From Cryptomeria japonica (Eukaryota > Streptophyta > Pinopsida > Cupressales > Cupressaceae), in contig NC_081407.1 in the NCBI RefSeq assembly GCF_030272615.1, forward strand, positions 434,158,730 to 434,222,729: a stretch of DNA of 64,000 nt, in the 5' to 3' direction. The notes under the pieces were generated by a model that saw only the letters and a list, made by a program, of their open reading frames with translations, was not told the origin of the DNA and searched no databases. The translations under genes and the position numbers were made by a program. This document shows positions 12,401 to 27,400 of the stretch, in pieces; position 1 is the stretch's first letter, and every line of letters begins with the position of its first letter.

Positions 12401-15400
12401 CGAATAACACCAACAATTGAACAATATTACTCAAAGTAAAAGTTAAGCATCCACATCAAAAGCTCAGGCTAACTTTACATATCGAATGAAAATCATCCAT
12501 CCAACAAAAGTATGAGCAAAAAGTTTCACCAATCTAAACTCTCAAATCCTTCATTCTTCTAACATACATGAAATAAAATCAAAACTATGATGAGGGATAA
12601 GAACCATGCCAACTCCAAAATAAAAGAGGTAATCACCATCAATTCGACCAATGCATTACTTATTACTTTGGCAATTGTATGCAACAATTGCTTGTCTCCA
12701 CATGTTTTGCAACATGCTCCCATGATTTACAAATGAGGGGTGAATTCAATTTATAGGCACCCCAATTACAATTAAATGGCCAGGATTGATTTCTAATCAA
12801 CGGTCGAGATTAAAACAACCTAACCCTAATTAGGGTTTCCTAAAATAGATCAAATATCCGTCAGATGAGAGACAAGTGGCACAAGATGCTATCTTTTAGG
12901 ATTGCACCCCCTTCTTCTGTTGAGAGGTAGTGTGTTCAATGAACTTGGACATGTTGACTTGAATTCTCCAATTTGTGTCGAAAAATTTGTCTGCATGGAA
13001 ATTTGTCTAGAATACTCTTCTTGCCACCAATTTCTGTTGCACGTGGGAGCTTGTCTTTGACTCTCCAAAAGCGAAATCCTTCAAGAAATCTGGAATTTTT
13101 TTCCATACTTTCGCCAAGTTTGAAGACTTACCTTTCTTGATGCCCGGAGACTCTTTCAGGTGCCTTGAATTTGGAGAAGAATTTGATTCATCTCCTCTTT
13201 ATTTTCTTCTTTGATCTTCTTCTTTCTTCCTGTTTCCTGTCCAACATTCAGTCAAAATTTGATTCTTTTGGTTGTGGAAAATTCCACACTTAGCCATTTT
13301 TCATGTATCAAACCTTTATCCACCCGTTCGTTTGATTGACCCTTGATTTCATGTGCTTGTCAAATTTATTTTCCTACTCGATTGCTGGTCTGATTTCATG
13401 TGAATTTGTCAAAATTTGTCTTTCCTCATGGCATGCCAGCTTGATGGTCTTCTTGTCTAATGGATCAAATTTGAGGTCCCTGATCCGACATCTTCACATA
13501 TTTCATTTATGCCTTGGACAAATTCGTGTCTAAGTTTGATCAACCTGCTTGGACAAAGGCTTGAACAATTTTCAGTCCTGTCTTATGTCCTGACTGTGAA
13601 TGTGCCAATTTATTTTTCTCCCTCTTAGGTTGTCTTAAACCAGGAACTTGAATGTGTCTGACATATTAAGGTTTGTGTCTTGGAACAAATTTGTGTAGGT
13701 CTTTATGTCTTGGCATGCTTCATGTCAATTGGCTTTTCCTCGGACTTGGAATATTCTTGGACAATCATCCTTCATTTTTTATGGATTGGAAAAGTTCAGA
13801 CAGTCACATGTCCTCGTCTTTGGCACATTTCGGAAATATAATCAGACAATTTGTCTTGCTCTTTGTCATGTCATCTTGGCAGGCTTCGGAAGTATGATCG
13901 GACAACTTGTCTTTCAGTTTGTCAAGCCATCTTGTTCTTGGGAAGAAAAATTTCATGCTTTGGATTGTTTGGCATGCTCGAAGGCTTTCCTCTTGGCAGG
14001 GCGAAGATCACCTATCCTTGGACAAATTTTTATTTGCTGAAATTTTGTGCTTAGTTTCTTTGGACAAAATCTTTGGACATGTCTTATTCCTCAACAAATT
14101 TTGGATGACTTTCTTCCTTGGATATGAAAGGGCGAACTTTCCACATCTTTGGACAGATTTTGGTTGATGCTTCACTTCAAACTTGGAAGGTTATCACATG
14201 CATATCAGATATAAACAATCTTCCTCTTCCAAGGAGGGTTTGGAAATGATTAAAACTTCCTTGTTGACCATGATAGCAGCAGTTTGACAATGTGAATTTA
14301 GATTACTTTTTTTTTTTGGACAAGGCACAATTTATTCTTCCTCGGGCAAGTCCACTTTCAATTTGCTGTCTTGGACGATCTTGAATGAATTTTATTTTTA
14401 GGCAGATTTGAAAGATTTTATTTTTAGGCAGATTTGAAAGATTTCTGAGAAATCTATGTGCAGATTTGAATTCTTTTCCCAAGGTAGATTCAAGGATGAT
14501 CAATGGTGAACTCAGAATTTTATCAGCAAACCTTGGTGATGGCGAACTTGAACCTTTTGAATGTCCCTTTCAAACCCTTGGACCTGCTTTATTCTTCCTT
14601 TTGGAGATGTTCAAGGTAGAATCTTCTCCTTCAAACTGTTATCAATGGCGAATTTAAGGAGAATATCGAACTTATTTTATCCAAACCCTTGATTTTGCTT
14701 TATTTCTCATCCAAATTCTTCTGAAAATTTGACAATCTAGTTGGATTTTGGAAGTGCCTCCTCTGAAGAATTTGAATTTTTTTCTTCAAACCCTTGAATT
14801 TATTTTATTTCTGCAAAGGTAACCTGATAATATGATCAGATTTTGGCATGAATCTAATAATCTTTATGCTTGAAAGCTGTTCACTTTGATTTCCAAACCT
14901 GTAGACATGGCAGATTTTGAAGTTGGATAATCTGATCATGCATTGAAGCTACTAGCTTCTCTCAACTTTAGCGAAATTTGACAAAGTTTTGATGCTTCCT
15001 TCTTTGATATACAAACTTCTTCTTGGCAAACAAAGTATTAATGAATGGGCACCATGTCTTTATAGCTTAGCAATTTCTAGAAGCTTTGTGTTTTATTCTA
15101 TCTTCAGAAAATTGAAACCCTTTGCCTTCTTCTAGAAGGAAGCTTGGAAGATTCTCAAAAATTAGAAAGTTTTATTGTTTTATCCTCCCTCTAAGAAGTC
15201 GGAATTTATCCTTAGAAGCTTCCATCATGTTTTAGAAAGTTTTATTTGTTTTAAATCTCCTAGAAATTCGAATTTGAGTAAGGCATGCACAATTTTTATT
15301 TTTATTTTTTTTTTAATTCTTGAATGACTTTAATTGCCAAGTCATCTTACTTGCCATTTTTAATTCTCTTGGAATGCCAAGTCATCTTTTATTGCCAACT

Positions 15401-18400
15401 AGGAAATTTATTTATTTTTTTATTCTATGCCATCTTCAAGTGGGCCCTACATTCTTTCTCAAGCTTTGGCAAATTTTGCACATCTTCCTTATGCTATGTT
15501 TTTAAAGTGGACTTGGAAAGAATTTCTTGCTTGTGCCATGTTTTTAAAGTGGACTTGGAAAGAATTTCTAGCTTGTTCCATGTTTTAAAGTGGACTTGGA
15601 AAGAATTTCTAGCTTGGACATGAGGTGCATTTTAAAAATTGTCAAACATTTTTGGTGCATGAATAAGCTTAACCTTAGGCGAGAGTTAAGTAACCCTTGC
15701 CATGAGTTAGTTAACCCTTGGTAGGAGTTTAATATTTGTCGGACAATTTTTCTTGGACAATTTTTAAATTGATCTTGCTCAAATTTCTTCGACATTTTAA
15801 CTAATCGTCTACCATTCTACCCTTGAACCTTGTTGAACTTGTCTGCCATTTTTATTTCTTCAGCTTGGACGAAATTTTCGATGTGCCATTCCACTTGCCT
15901 TCTTTTTACTTGGTCAACAGTGTTCATGCCATATTCATACCTTGCTGGTTCATCTGGACAAAAACCCTAATCTGGATTTCCATTTTGCTTTTGGCACTTG
16001 GAGACCTCATTTTTTAAATCTGAGAAAATGGGTAGGAATAATTTGGCATGGGGATCAAAACCCTAATCTCAGAAAAAAGCAAAATTTTCAAACCCTTGCT
16101 TTTTACACTTAGAAGCAAAAATTTTCAAATCTGAAGACATGGGTAGGATCAAAAGAACCTAAAGAACAAAACCCTAATCTCAAAAAAAAGCAAAATTTTC
16201 AAAGCCCTGCTTTTTACACTTAGAGGCGAGATTTTCAAATTCTGACAAAATGGGTAGTAATAAAATAGCTCAAAGAACAAAACCCAGATGTCAGTTTTAA
16301 AAAAGCAGAAAAAGAAGAAAAAAGCAAGAATTTCTAAAAATAGCAGGTTGTCAGAAATGACTCAAAGCAATTGCGATTTTCGTCCTTCAGACCTTCTGAA
16401 CACTTTGGCAGCATTCAAATTCAATTCTAAGCATAAATTCTCAATCTGGTTTGGGATGAATTCTCAAAAACTCTAACTCCTCATTGTAAAAACACTGGTG
16501 ATTATTAGATGCGACGCCAAAACAGAACCCTAAAAAGCAAAAAAAACAAGGGGGTCCCCATTTGCAATGGGGCGATGTGTGAAATAGGTCACAACACCAC
16601 CCTTTTATCAATACCCTTCCAAAACTATGACCATATCTCATACAATATCATTGATACTATTGTTTATCCCAACAAGGTTCCATTTAATGATTACCATCAA
16701 TCAATAACACTTAACAATGTATAGAAAAACATAACTAAGCTAACAATATAGCAAACCTATTTTGAGGAACTTCTAACAAAGGACATCTATATCTCAACCT
16801 TGCCTTCCCCACTATTATTAATCCTAATTCAATGTGAACATCCCAAAACCCTAACAATTACCTATAAACAATATCATGCAACATTTGGTACCTTGATGAT
16901 AACACCATAAATATATCTAAATTATTTACATCTTATATTTGACATCAACCTTGTATCATAATGCAACCAACATCTTTTGGCAACATTTCATGGGTTGCAG
17001 CCAAAATCACTCTCTATTGTATCACTCTAGTATTTGACAAAAGAGAGTACCACCATCAATTACATGGACTAGACATTGCTAAAACCCATCATTTTATAGC
17101 CACAATGGAACAAAAAGATAGCAAAGGCTACTTGTAATTTGTAAACAAAAGGTTATGCAGTATCTTAGTTAAACAAGAAAAGTTCCAATAGATACCCCAT
17201 TTATAATTAGGAGAAACAATTTCATAGGGGTGGCTCCCTCACTTTCACCAACTTAAATAGTCAACAACAAGATCTTCTTACTCAACTTCAACAAGGAAGA
17301 ATAACACCAATGTCCCTAAATACCATTCCCACTAAACACGTGGGGTATCGTTGAATTGGCCCTTAGTCAAGCATCACTAAAGTTTTGCCAAAAGAAATAT
17401 TCTTAATATTTATTAATTGAAATAGTACAACTACAAACTATAGAATTATATAGGTTTTCAATAAACCATCAGCCAATGATTCTTTTGCATATATTTCATA
17501 TCCCAAAAATTATAAACATTAATACACAAAATATGGAGACAAAGCAATTTTCCTTTCCACTTGGCATTATTGCAAAGGTCGTGCCTTAGGGAGATTATAT
17601 TGATTCCATTTTAGTTTGCTAGGGCAACCGTTAAGGAAAGTATGTATCAATTTCCAAGCTATAACTCAATTTCAACCCAGCTTCATAGTCTAATATACCT
17701 TCAAATTCTATTTTCTAAGTACCACATTATTCTAAATAGCATTAACCCAGTCCAAACCCATTCAACATTAATAGTACTCAGCAGCCAAGAAAAGATGTTT
17801 GCATCTTTACTATCAGAATCTTACATCTTAACAGCATGGGAGTATATCTCATCTCCCTGCTAGGATTGAGCAAAATTGTTGTACTTATAACAAGGACATC
17901 TCCATACTCGTAGCATAAAAACATTGAAACTACACAGTTTCACACATGTCAACTTGCTTGGTGGATTTTCCAGAAAAAAAAAATGTTCTTTTAAGATACT
18001 CTAATCATAAAAATATCACAAATTCCTGTGCAGATCTATCTATTTTCTCCATTTGTTAGCAACAGGTAGAAGAGCTCACAACATTTCACGCTGAGGAAAA
18101 TGATAGATTGACAAAGTCTTGTCCTCAATTTCGGGATCTGTATCTACCTGGAGAAGAATCTGGACTTGATTTTCTGACAGAAAGATGTTTATTATCACAC
18201 CCACCAATCATATAAAGTTTTACAAGAAAATGAATTATTGTGATAAATTGTTTCTTTTTTTGGCATCTATATTTGCCTAAAAAGTATATTGAGACTAGAT
18301 CACCACCAACTTAACTTTCCAACACAGATAAGTTTATTACAAAACTCTAAAATCCTATCCAATTTACCAGAGAAGGAACTTTTAATAACATTTTTTTGTA

Positions 18401-21400
18401 TTATTTTTCTAGTTAAATTGGAACAATGAAAAAGAGAGCAGAAAACTAATAACTCTCCAACACAAACAGGGTAATCATCACATTCCCTAACTATACACAA
18501 ATCTACAATCTGTTGAGATTTTATAAGCAGGGTTTTTATTTTCATAAAGAAGATGACCATACTGCAACTTACCTCGAGGAATGCCAGTGCACAACATCAT
18601 GATGAGAAAGAAGAACGATGAATCCTATACTCACAATGAGAAGGGACAAAATAAATGTCTTGGATGTGACTCTTTTCTCTAAGCACCTATGCGTCCTCCT
18701 ATCTCTTTGCCATGTGTTGTTCTTCTGCTTCCTTTTGCATGAAAAACACTCCCCTCTCCTGCTCAACCCTTACATTCAAACCCCCACCCTATTTGACAAA
18801 AATCTCTAGCCCATTCTGCTTCAGCAGGCATCCATCACCTAGTGCAACCTCCCTTTCCTGATCAAGCATGGAGAAGAAATGCGAAGGTTGTAGAATCTAG
18901 CTTTACACATACCAATTGCATTTACTCAAAAGTTCTGAAAACCTTTTCAACGAATCCATTTTTGTGAATATCCTGTCTACTGGAGCAGTTCTAAAACCCC
19001 ATGCCCTTTTAAACTTCCAGCCATTATCCTTGTCTGCTCCTACCCTCTCACCTTCCTCCACAAACATCTCTTGGTGCTCTAACAAAATTCATCTATCCTT
19101 TATGCTTTGATGGTGTCCACACCTCTCATGAAATTTCTCGCAACCCTGGTCCACAAATCCCTTGGTTGTGAAGAGACATCATACCCTATTAAAGGCATTG
19201 CAGTTGTTTCCTTCCCTTCTCAACAACCTACTGTCCTTCTATGTCGCCCATACACTTACTATTAATTACTTTTTTTCTCTTCACTGACTTAATTGGTTTC
19301 TAATACCTCTTTTGATTATCTATTATATTTCTAACATGTAAGCCCCACATTTACGCTTGCTTGTGCGAAGATGTGACAGGATCATCTAATTCCAAAAGAA
19401 ATAAAAGAAAAGTGATGACTGACACATACGTGAAGAGGAAATAATTTAATCTTTTTTTGCTTAGTACATGTCAGGTTTAGAGCTAACTTGTCTGTCCTTA
19501 TGCAAGTATGGAAGTAAAATTTTGGTTCAACTTCATTTGAAACACAATGAGTTACAATACCACTTCCACCAACCATGTCAAATGTAAAAGTTCTCATTTA
19601 AAGAGATTTTGGCAAGTTGTGGAATAATGGCATCCAAGTCAGCACAGTCAAGAGTTAGATCCCAATTTCTAGTCACCCCCATTGTAATCAAGTTTCTTAT
19701 GTGACGAGATCCCAAATCCAACAACTAGTGGGGGTCTAGGAGTGGAGATCCTAGTAGTGTTGAGAGGCAACACCTCCCACTACTCCTCATGGGAGTTAGG
19801 AGGCAATGCCAGTAGGGTTGAATCTACGGGCAGCACTCCCAATAGGGTCAAGGGGCAAAAGGGCAAAGCCACCACCACCAAGTCCAAATTACGAACTTTG
19901 AAACCACACAAACCTTCATGTTGCATGCCATTTTCACAAGATTAACACTTGAGAACAAAATTAGGTATTTGACACATGTTTATAAAAATGTTTCTAAAAA
20001 ATCTTTTTTTAGTTTATTATTTTGGGCGGCCCTTAGGTCCCCTTGGGTTTGCTTAAATTTACCTCGAGTCTACCTAAGGGTGCCCAAGGCATACTCTAGA
20101 AGAACCCAACCAACACCCAAACCCATACAAGTATGGGAGGGAAGGGTTTTGTCAAACCCTGCAACATACTTAGAGCATAGGAAGCCCACCCATATTTGAT
20201 ACAACTTGAGTAAACGAGAATACCAATTTGGATTTTACTAATATAGAATTATATAGGAAGAGAGCCTTCAAAATTTTCAAAGTTCTAAATACAATCAAAT
20301 TTGTCCATGGTAAGAAATAAGCAATAACTACTCCTAATATTTCCATATAACAACTTGCAAAATTATAGATGAAACTAAGACTTTAAACTTTTCAAAATTA
20401 TACAAATTCTACTTCAATTCAAAGTCCAAAATAATTAATCTATACTTGTATCTTTGCAAGTCAATATTGTTGTAAATTGTAATGTATATTTAGTAATAAT
20501 GCAATGTAATCACTAAGTATAAAGAAAAGGCATTTATTAATGTATATTTTGCAATTAGTTTACATATAAAATTTATGTATTTACTGAACAAACTTACCCT
20601 CACATGATACTAGAACATCCTATAATCTACTAGTTTTTCGTTTGCCACCAATTTCACCAAGCATTAATCTGAAGTTGAGATTCTAGAGGCAATTATCAAC
20701 TTTCTCCTAAGATTGCTTGGCTTGAACCTATCCATAGTTACAAGACTTGGACTCGGCAAGCTGAATTTTGACTCAAACTAAAGCCCAGACTTGGCAAAAA
20801 CTCGGCCAAGACTTGGCAAATTGAAAAACCTAATAAATTCAAAGATTTCTAAGAACTTAAAACTTGTTTCATGAATCCTTTAATAAATAAACCTTAAAGA
20901 CACAATAATCTCATCAAATAGAAGCTACTTTGAAGTGAAACTAAAGGTAGGTTCTCATATTGGATATAATCATCCCAAAGCTTCTCAAAAGTGGTAGGCA
21001 TCTCACAACAGCAAACGGATTGAACAAATGGATCCCAAAATAAGAATTCATTTAGTGCTATGGACAGCAACTCATCATCATTGACCTTTGCCACTATAGC
21101 AACAAGTTGATCCAATGTTTAATGATCTTCATAAGGTAACAGCCATCATGTTTGTATCATTTTTGTATGTGGCACTAAGATTGTTATTTGGCAGTATCTT
21201 CCAAGAAGTATTCATGATAGTGTCTTCTCTGCGATGTGAGGGACCAAATGGTCTTTCACCAAAACTAGGATGATTTTCTTTGTCTTAGCCAACTTTTTGT
21301 TATGCTCGATCAATTGAGCAAGATTGTTATTAGGTGCAATCTTAGCTTCCACAAAAAGTCAATCAACTTTGTACAATAGCATTTGCAATCTACACTTTCA

Positions 21401-24400
21401 AGGTGTAGAATTAGAAGTGCCCTCTAGACTGTCACATTCTCTAAGACTGAAATAAGTAGTGAATCCTTTGACAATTCCCTCTAATGTGTAGTGCTGCACT
21501 CCCTACAAGGACCTAAAAGATTTCAGTCAATGTGCTCTAAAATCATGTTAATTGTCAGACCATGGTAAGTAGATTCTGAATTCAAAAAGGCAATTGTAAC
21601 TGCAAACTTGAGTCCAATAACTCATAAATACACACCACTCGAAATACTAACAAAAACAATAAAAAAAATTGTCATTTACTAAACTGAAACTAAATTACAC
21701 TCAAATGTCATACCTCTTCTGTATTATATACATTTTTGGCTGCTAGGTTATGTGCCTAGGATATATTTTTTAGACTAACAGAATCTTCTAGTTTTTAAAC
21801 ACATCTAACTGAGTTTTTAAAAAAAAATTATTCACCTTTTGTTCAAGTTAAAACAAACCATTTTTAATATTTTTCTTTATTATTTTTTGTTGGGTGCGGC
21901 AGAGTCTGAGGCTCGAGACTCGACGAGTCTGTCGAGTCTAACAGAATCAACCAGACTCGACCGAGTCCAAGTCCAGAGTCTTCAGGACTCTGCAGAGTCG
22001 ACCCGCCTCTGGACTCACAAACTCCTGTATCTATGAACCCATCAACCCTATACATTCCCCTACGACATTATCAAATTTTGTATTGGCTCTCTTGTAGTGA
22101 TAGATGATTAGGTTGTTGACTCTTCAGGCCCAAGCCTTGCTACACACAACATCACTTGTGTTCTATTACGGTTCCTATTTTTGTGTTTGTCAACTTCATG
22201 CTTCCTTGAGGGGTCCTACCTTCACAAACACATTCATCCTGATGATGGATCACAGTGTAGTTAGAAACATCAATGGTATTTTAATATCATGATCACATAT
22301 CTTTTCCAAAATCCTTGTTTCATCAACGTACTCATTTTTGAAGTGTGGCTTGACATATTTAGGATGATAACATAATTGAAGTGTCATGGGTTTGGGAAGT
22401 AAGTCCATCTTGAGCTCAGCTTCAGTCTAGAGACCCAATACTGCTGTATTAGTTGGCAAATCCAAATAGTGGCGTACAATTGGATAGCATGGTCCTAGCG
22501 CTGCCTTGACAGATGATGGATCTTGGCTGTGAATGGCAAATACAGATGGCGAGTGGATCTAGGGCAATGTTAGGCATTAAATGCTCATGCAACCATGCGT
22601 TGTAGTTCTCTTCTGTGGACCTGCTTACTCTTGATATTGTAATTGGAGGGTGTGGTGCTCCTTATTGAGTGATCAGGTGGTCTTCAGCCTGTAACCTGCC
22701 AGCAAACTGTGTTCTTCAAACCCAAGCCCCTGAAAGATAGTAGACCCAATGCAAATGGTTGGAACTTGTATCGTTCCAATATGTTGGTTCTAAATTTCTA
22801 ACACTTAGAAGATGATAGATCTGAATGTAGATGGCTGCACTCTAATTTTGGAGCTGTTGGTAACAATCTGGAACTGTGCTTAGTTGATAACCTAGAGCTG
22901 CACGTTGTTGTTGGTCGTTCCTCCTAATAGTGGTCGCCCTAGAGTGAATAATAGATGTTGATGTAGATTCACTCAGATTCTTCTGTGAATAGCCCTTGAA
23001 TGAGTTTGTTGTAGCTTCTTGTCACCAAAAGCTACACAATGAGCATGATACCTGTTGTTGGAGGGCAACAATTCAACACAGAGTGTAGTGAAATCCCTTT
23101 GCTCAGCATGTGGATTAACGGGGATTGAAATCAATGACTATAGAAGGTAATTGTGAAATTTAGAATCAAAAAATGCTATAAGAAACTGATCTAATGAGGT
23201 AGTGGTTTCCTCCTAACTTCAACTTTATAATAGAGGATTTTGTCCCTATTGAGCAGAAACAATAGTTGCAACAGCAAATTGATATCTAGAAGTGCCCTTC
23301 AAAATTTCAAATGGTACCCAAGCAACTGAAATACCTCACTCCAGATTTAGGTCCCAAGGTCCTAAATTGGGCACTCAGATTTCAATTTGAAATTCGTCCA
23401 AAGCCCTAAATTGAGCATCCAAATTTAAATTTGAAATTCGCCCAAGGTCCTAAATTGGGCACTCAGATTTCAATTTGAAATTCGTCCAAAGCCCTAAATT
23501 GAGCATCCAAATTTAAATTTGAAATTTGCCCAAGGTCCTAAATTGGGCACCCATATTTAAATTTGAAATTAACTCGAGGCCCTAATTGGGTGCCCAAATT
23601 TTAAATTGAAATTACTTTATTTGATTTTACTTTTGATATTTATTATTTTATTCTTTATAGTTTATATTAAATATTTATTAATTAATTAGAATTAAGTGGT
23701 GTTAATAAACACCTTTATTTGAAGGGTTGGGATGCTGGCCTCAATAAGGGAGAGACATGACACATAAAGGCACTCTAAACACTTGGAACTAGAAATATAA
23801 GGAGTATTACAATAGATAGCATAAGGATTGGGCATATTAGATTTAGATGATTCAAGATTGCAATCATCAAGGGGCAATGGTTGCTGACTTTGAGTCATAC
23901 AAATTTGAGACTAAGTATGGTCATAGAAAATATGTTAAGCATCAAAGTTTCAAACATCTATGGCAAGCACAGTTGCATACACATTGCAGATAAAGCAATT
24001 TAACTTGGACTGCAATCTTTGAATACATCCCTTTTATTTTCTTTCATTGTAGAGACAAATTTAGCATAAGCCTTTTAGAGCTCCCCCTGTTGGATTCATG
24101 CAAGATCTACATCCAATACACTTCAGTGGGGAGAGAAACTAGATTCTCTAATTTTTTTAATGCCACTGAACACAAATATTTAATATACTATCATTGGGAC
24201 CCTAAGTTACTAAATCAGCACACATGTATGCCGATTCCGAGTAGGGAACATCCCAGAATTGAATCTTGGGTTGAACCATTTATGGAATCTACTAGGGCAC
24301 GCAATTTTCTCACCCGAAGTGATTCAAAGTTTTGCTTGTCAAATATGGTCAACTCCAAGAACCACATGAAGATTCCAAAACAAATTCCAACCACTTTAAC

Positions 24401-27400
24401 CTACAAATACAATTTTGAAAGGTTCTTTGTTTTTGACTCCCCAAACATTTTTGCGTCATGAGCTAACTACCATTTCTTTCTCAAAGCTCACCATTGGAAT
24501 GCATTTTATGACTCGATATTTTTTTCTTCATTGCATCCTCGCAAATGGAGACAACTCTAGAATTCACTTTGTGGGTGCATAATTCGAAAGAAACAAAACA
24601 ATCCACGAATCAAATCAAAAACTTTAGGCTTAATTTTTCAGTTTTAAATTTATTAGAATTTTATTGAATTTAATATCACTTTTTATTATTTATTAATCTC
24701 ACAATTATTTTACTGAAGCTTATTGTTAATAAACTTAATTTTTTGGTCTATAAAATATTTTTTAAATATATATTAATTAGTATTAAATTAGTTGTTTATT
24801 AAGTTTAATATTATTTAATATTATTATTTCATTGCCATATATATATATATATATGAATTTTTTTATTAATGTCATATCAAATGGTATTTTAATTTATATT
24901 AAAGTATTTTGAAGAATAGTTTTATTAATAGTAACAGTAACACCATATATGTCATAAATATTATATGTTGCTTATAGTTTGATATTTAATTAATACCCGA
25001 GGACGTGTTTCCTACGTAAAATCATGCGTCCCGCAAAACGGAAACATCACGGGGACAGGGGGACAGTAGGGAACATCCCCTCATGTATTAACTATTAAGT
25101 TACATTGTGTAAAAAATTTATGATTTTCAACTCTAATTTGAACTCTCAACTCAACTCAATTGCTATGTATAGTGTATATGATGAATGATTTATCAATGTT
25201 ATCATATGAATATTTGAAATTCTCCTATATATTTTAAATCTTCCCTATTTTTGTAGTCATCCCCTTTGTCCCCAAAAATGGCAAAATAAAATCCATCCTA
25301 GAAACCTGTTTCCCTATCCCCCACATCTCGATAACTCGAGGTAACATAGTTAATTATTAATATTTTATATGTTATAGATATTATATAATCATATATTAGT
25401 ACTGTGCATATAATTATATGTGATTTTTATATGTTTTTTGTACAAACGTACCCAAATGTACCTAGGCCCCCAAAATGATTTGGATGTACCCACATACACG
25501 TACCCAATTTGGCAACTTAGTTGGGACCTTATCAGCCTTCTTTTACCAGCACCAAAATGCCAACAAAGCCTCCAACCCTGTCACCCTAACCAAAGATATG
25601 AACAAGGTATCCTCCTTATCGAAAACTGTACGCCTAGCAACAACTCTATTATTTTGCAAATTGCCTTAGTTTGCCAACTACCAAAGAGGGCATGTAGAAA
25701 AGACTAGTTATCTCCAACTTCCTATTTTTATGGGTAATAACCATTACCAACTCTTGACAAAAGTCGGCCAGTTCCACTTTTTCGTGAAAATTCTCTTTCC
25801 TCAATAGCTCTTCCTGCGAACTAAATCTAAGGTTCCAAAATCCCCTATGCAACCTGTTGCAGGTCCACGCCAAAAGAAAAAGGGTCGTCAATATCCAACA
25901 ACACATAATTAAATATAATTATATTGAATTTAAAAATATTATAAATTAAATATATTTATAATTTAAATTCTAATTCAAATATTTTAAATATAATATATAT
26001 TTAATTTAGGACTTAAGTAGATCATACTAAATTTAAATACATTTAAATATTAAAATATAATCTCCATATTTTAAAATTTCAAATTAAACATTAATAATAA
26101 TTTATAAATGCTAAATATAAGCTTATAATTTAAAATATAAAAATCTTACCAAACAAAAAACTAAGTCCATTATGATATTGCTCTCAAGATTCAACTGTGT
26201 CGTTTTCGAGTCAAACTCATGAATCATGGGTCAATGAGTTTGACTCGAAAACTACACAGTTGAATCCTAATAGCGATAATATAATTTGACTCGCTGTGGA
26301 AAATACATCCTACTTATCAACTAAGTCCATGGGCAGTAAGCTTAATTCAACCCAAAACAATTACTAGCTACCACAAAAGTTGACGCTATAGTAGCATTAC
26401 ACACCAAAAACTTGTGATTCATCTTGAGTAATCTCGAACCACCAAATTTTCCATGTTGTTTCCTCACATTTTCAGATTTTCCATGTCAATACCTCAGCTT
26501 TTCTGAAAGTCATTTCGAAACATTTTAATGAATACCTAACATCATTTTGGCTCACTTTCCACTATAAGGAAAAAATATAGCACAAGAAGACCAAAAATTT
26601 TTAGCTTACAATTTAGACTCTGGCATTTAAAATTTTCTTTTTAAGTTCTACTTTGAGTAGATTTGTTTGAGTTAAAATTTTACACATTAATGAGGGGTTT
26701 TCTTTTAACTTTCAAGTATGGGGCTGCTCCTAAAGGTTGTGCTCCATGAAGGCAATGCTTATCATTTTAGGACCCTCTTTTGGACACACAAGAAATAGGG
26801 ATTCGGGGCCCCACAGGAGTATATAAACATGGTAAGTTGGAATTGCAAAGGTTACCCATGGAGAAGAGGACTAGGGTTGGGGCCCATAGCAGAGGGGGAA
26901 GACATTATTTTTCTTATGAGAACACATGAACATGACAGTTGCAACATTCCAAACATTGAAGTATACATTGAAATATCCGTGTAGAATGAAGAGATGGAAA
27001 TAGGTAAAGGACATGGAGGGATAACGCTCCTAATAACAGAAATGTGGCGTGATATTGTAAAATTGGAGAAAGGGGACCCAAATAAACAGTTTATTTGGCT
27101 GAAAATAACAAACATTGAGGATACAATTTGGATGGCTGCTTGCTATTTTGCCCCAAAAAGCTCAAAATTCTACCAAAAAAAACCATTATGTTGCATTACA
27201 AAAAGATATTTCATCTTATAGCACTTTAGAATAAATTATCTTAATTGGAGATTTCAACGCTATGACAACGAACAACCAATCTATTCAGTTGAGCAGCAGT
27301 GTAGGAGAAGACAACAACCCCTTATGGCTTGGGGAAAATGAGGATCGTCTTTGGAAACGGACTTTCACAGGATGGGAATGGGAGTGTATCACACTTTGGG

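Noticed and set aside
13673-14167. Cluster of overlapping plus-strand frames (74, 111, 67, 86 codons)
   Set aside because: They overlap in several frames, lie in the motif-rich T-rich field, and resemble no protein family.
25004-25340. Complete hAT element with GGGGACAG-type subterminal repeats
   Set aside because: Opposed G-rich and C-rich patches exist, but no matching inverted ends or 8-bp duplications could be found.
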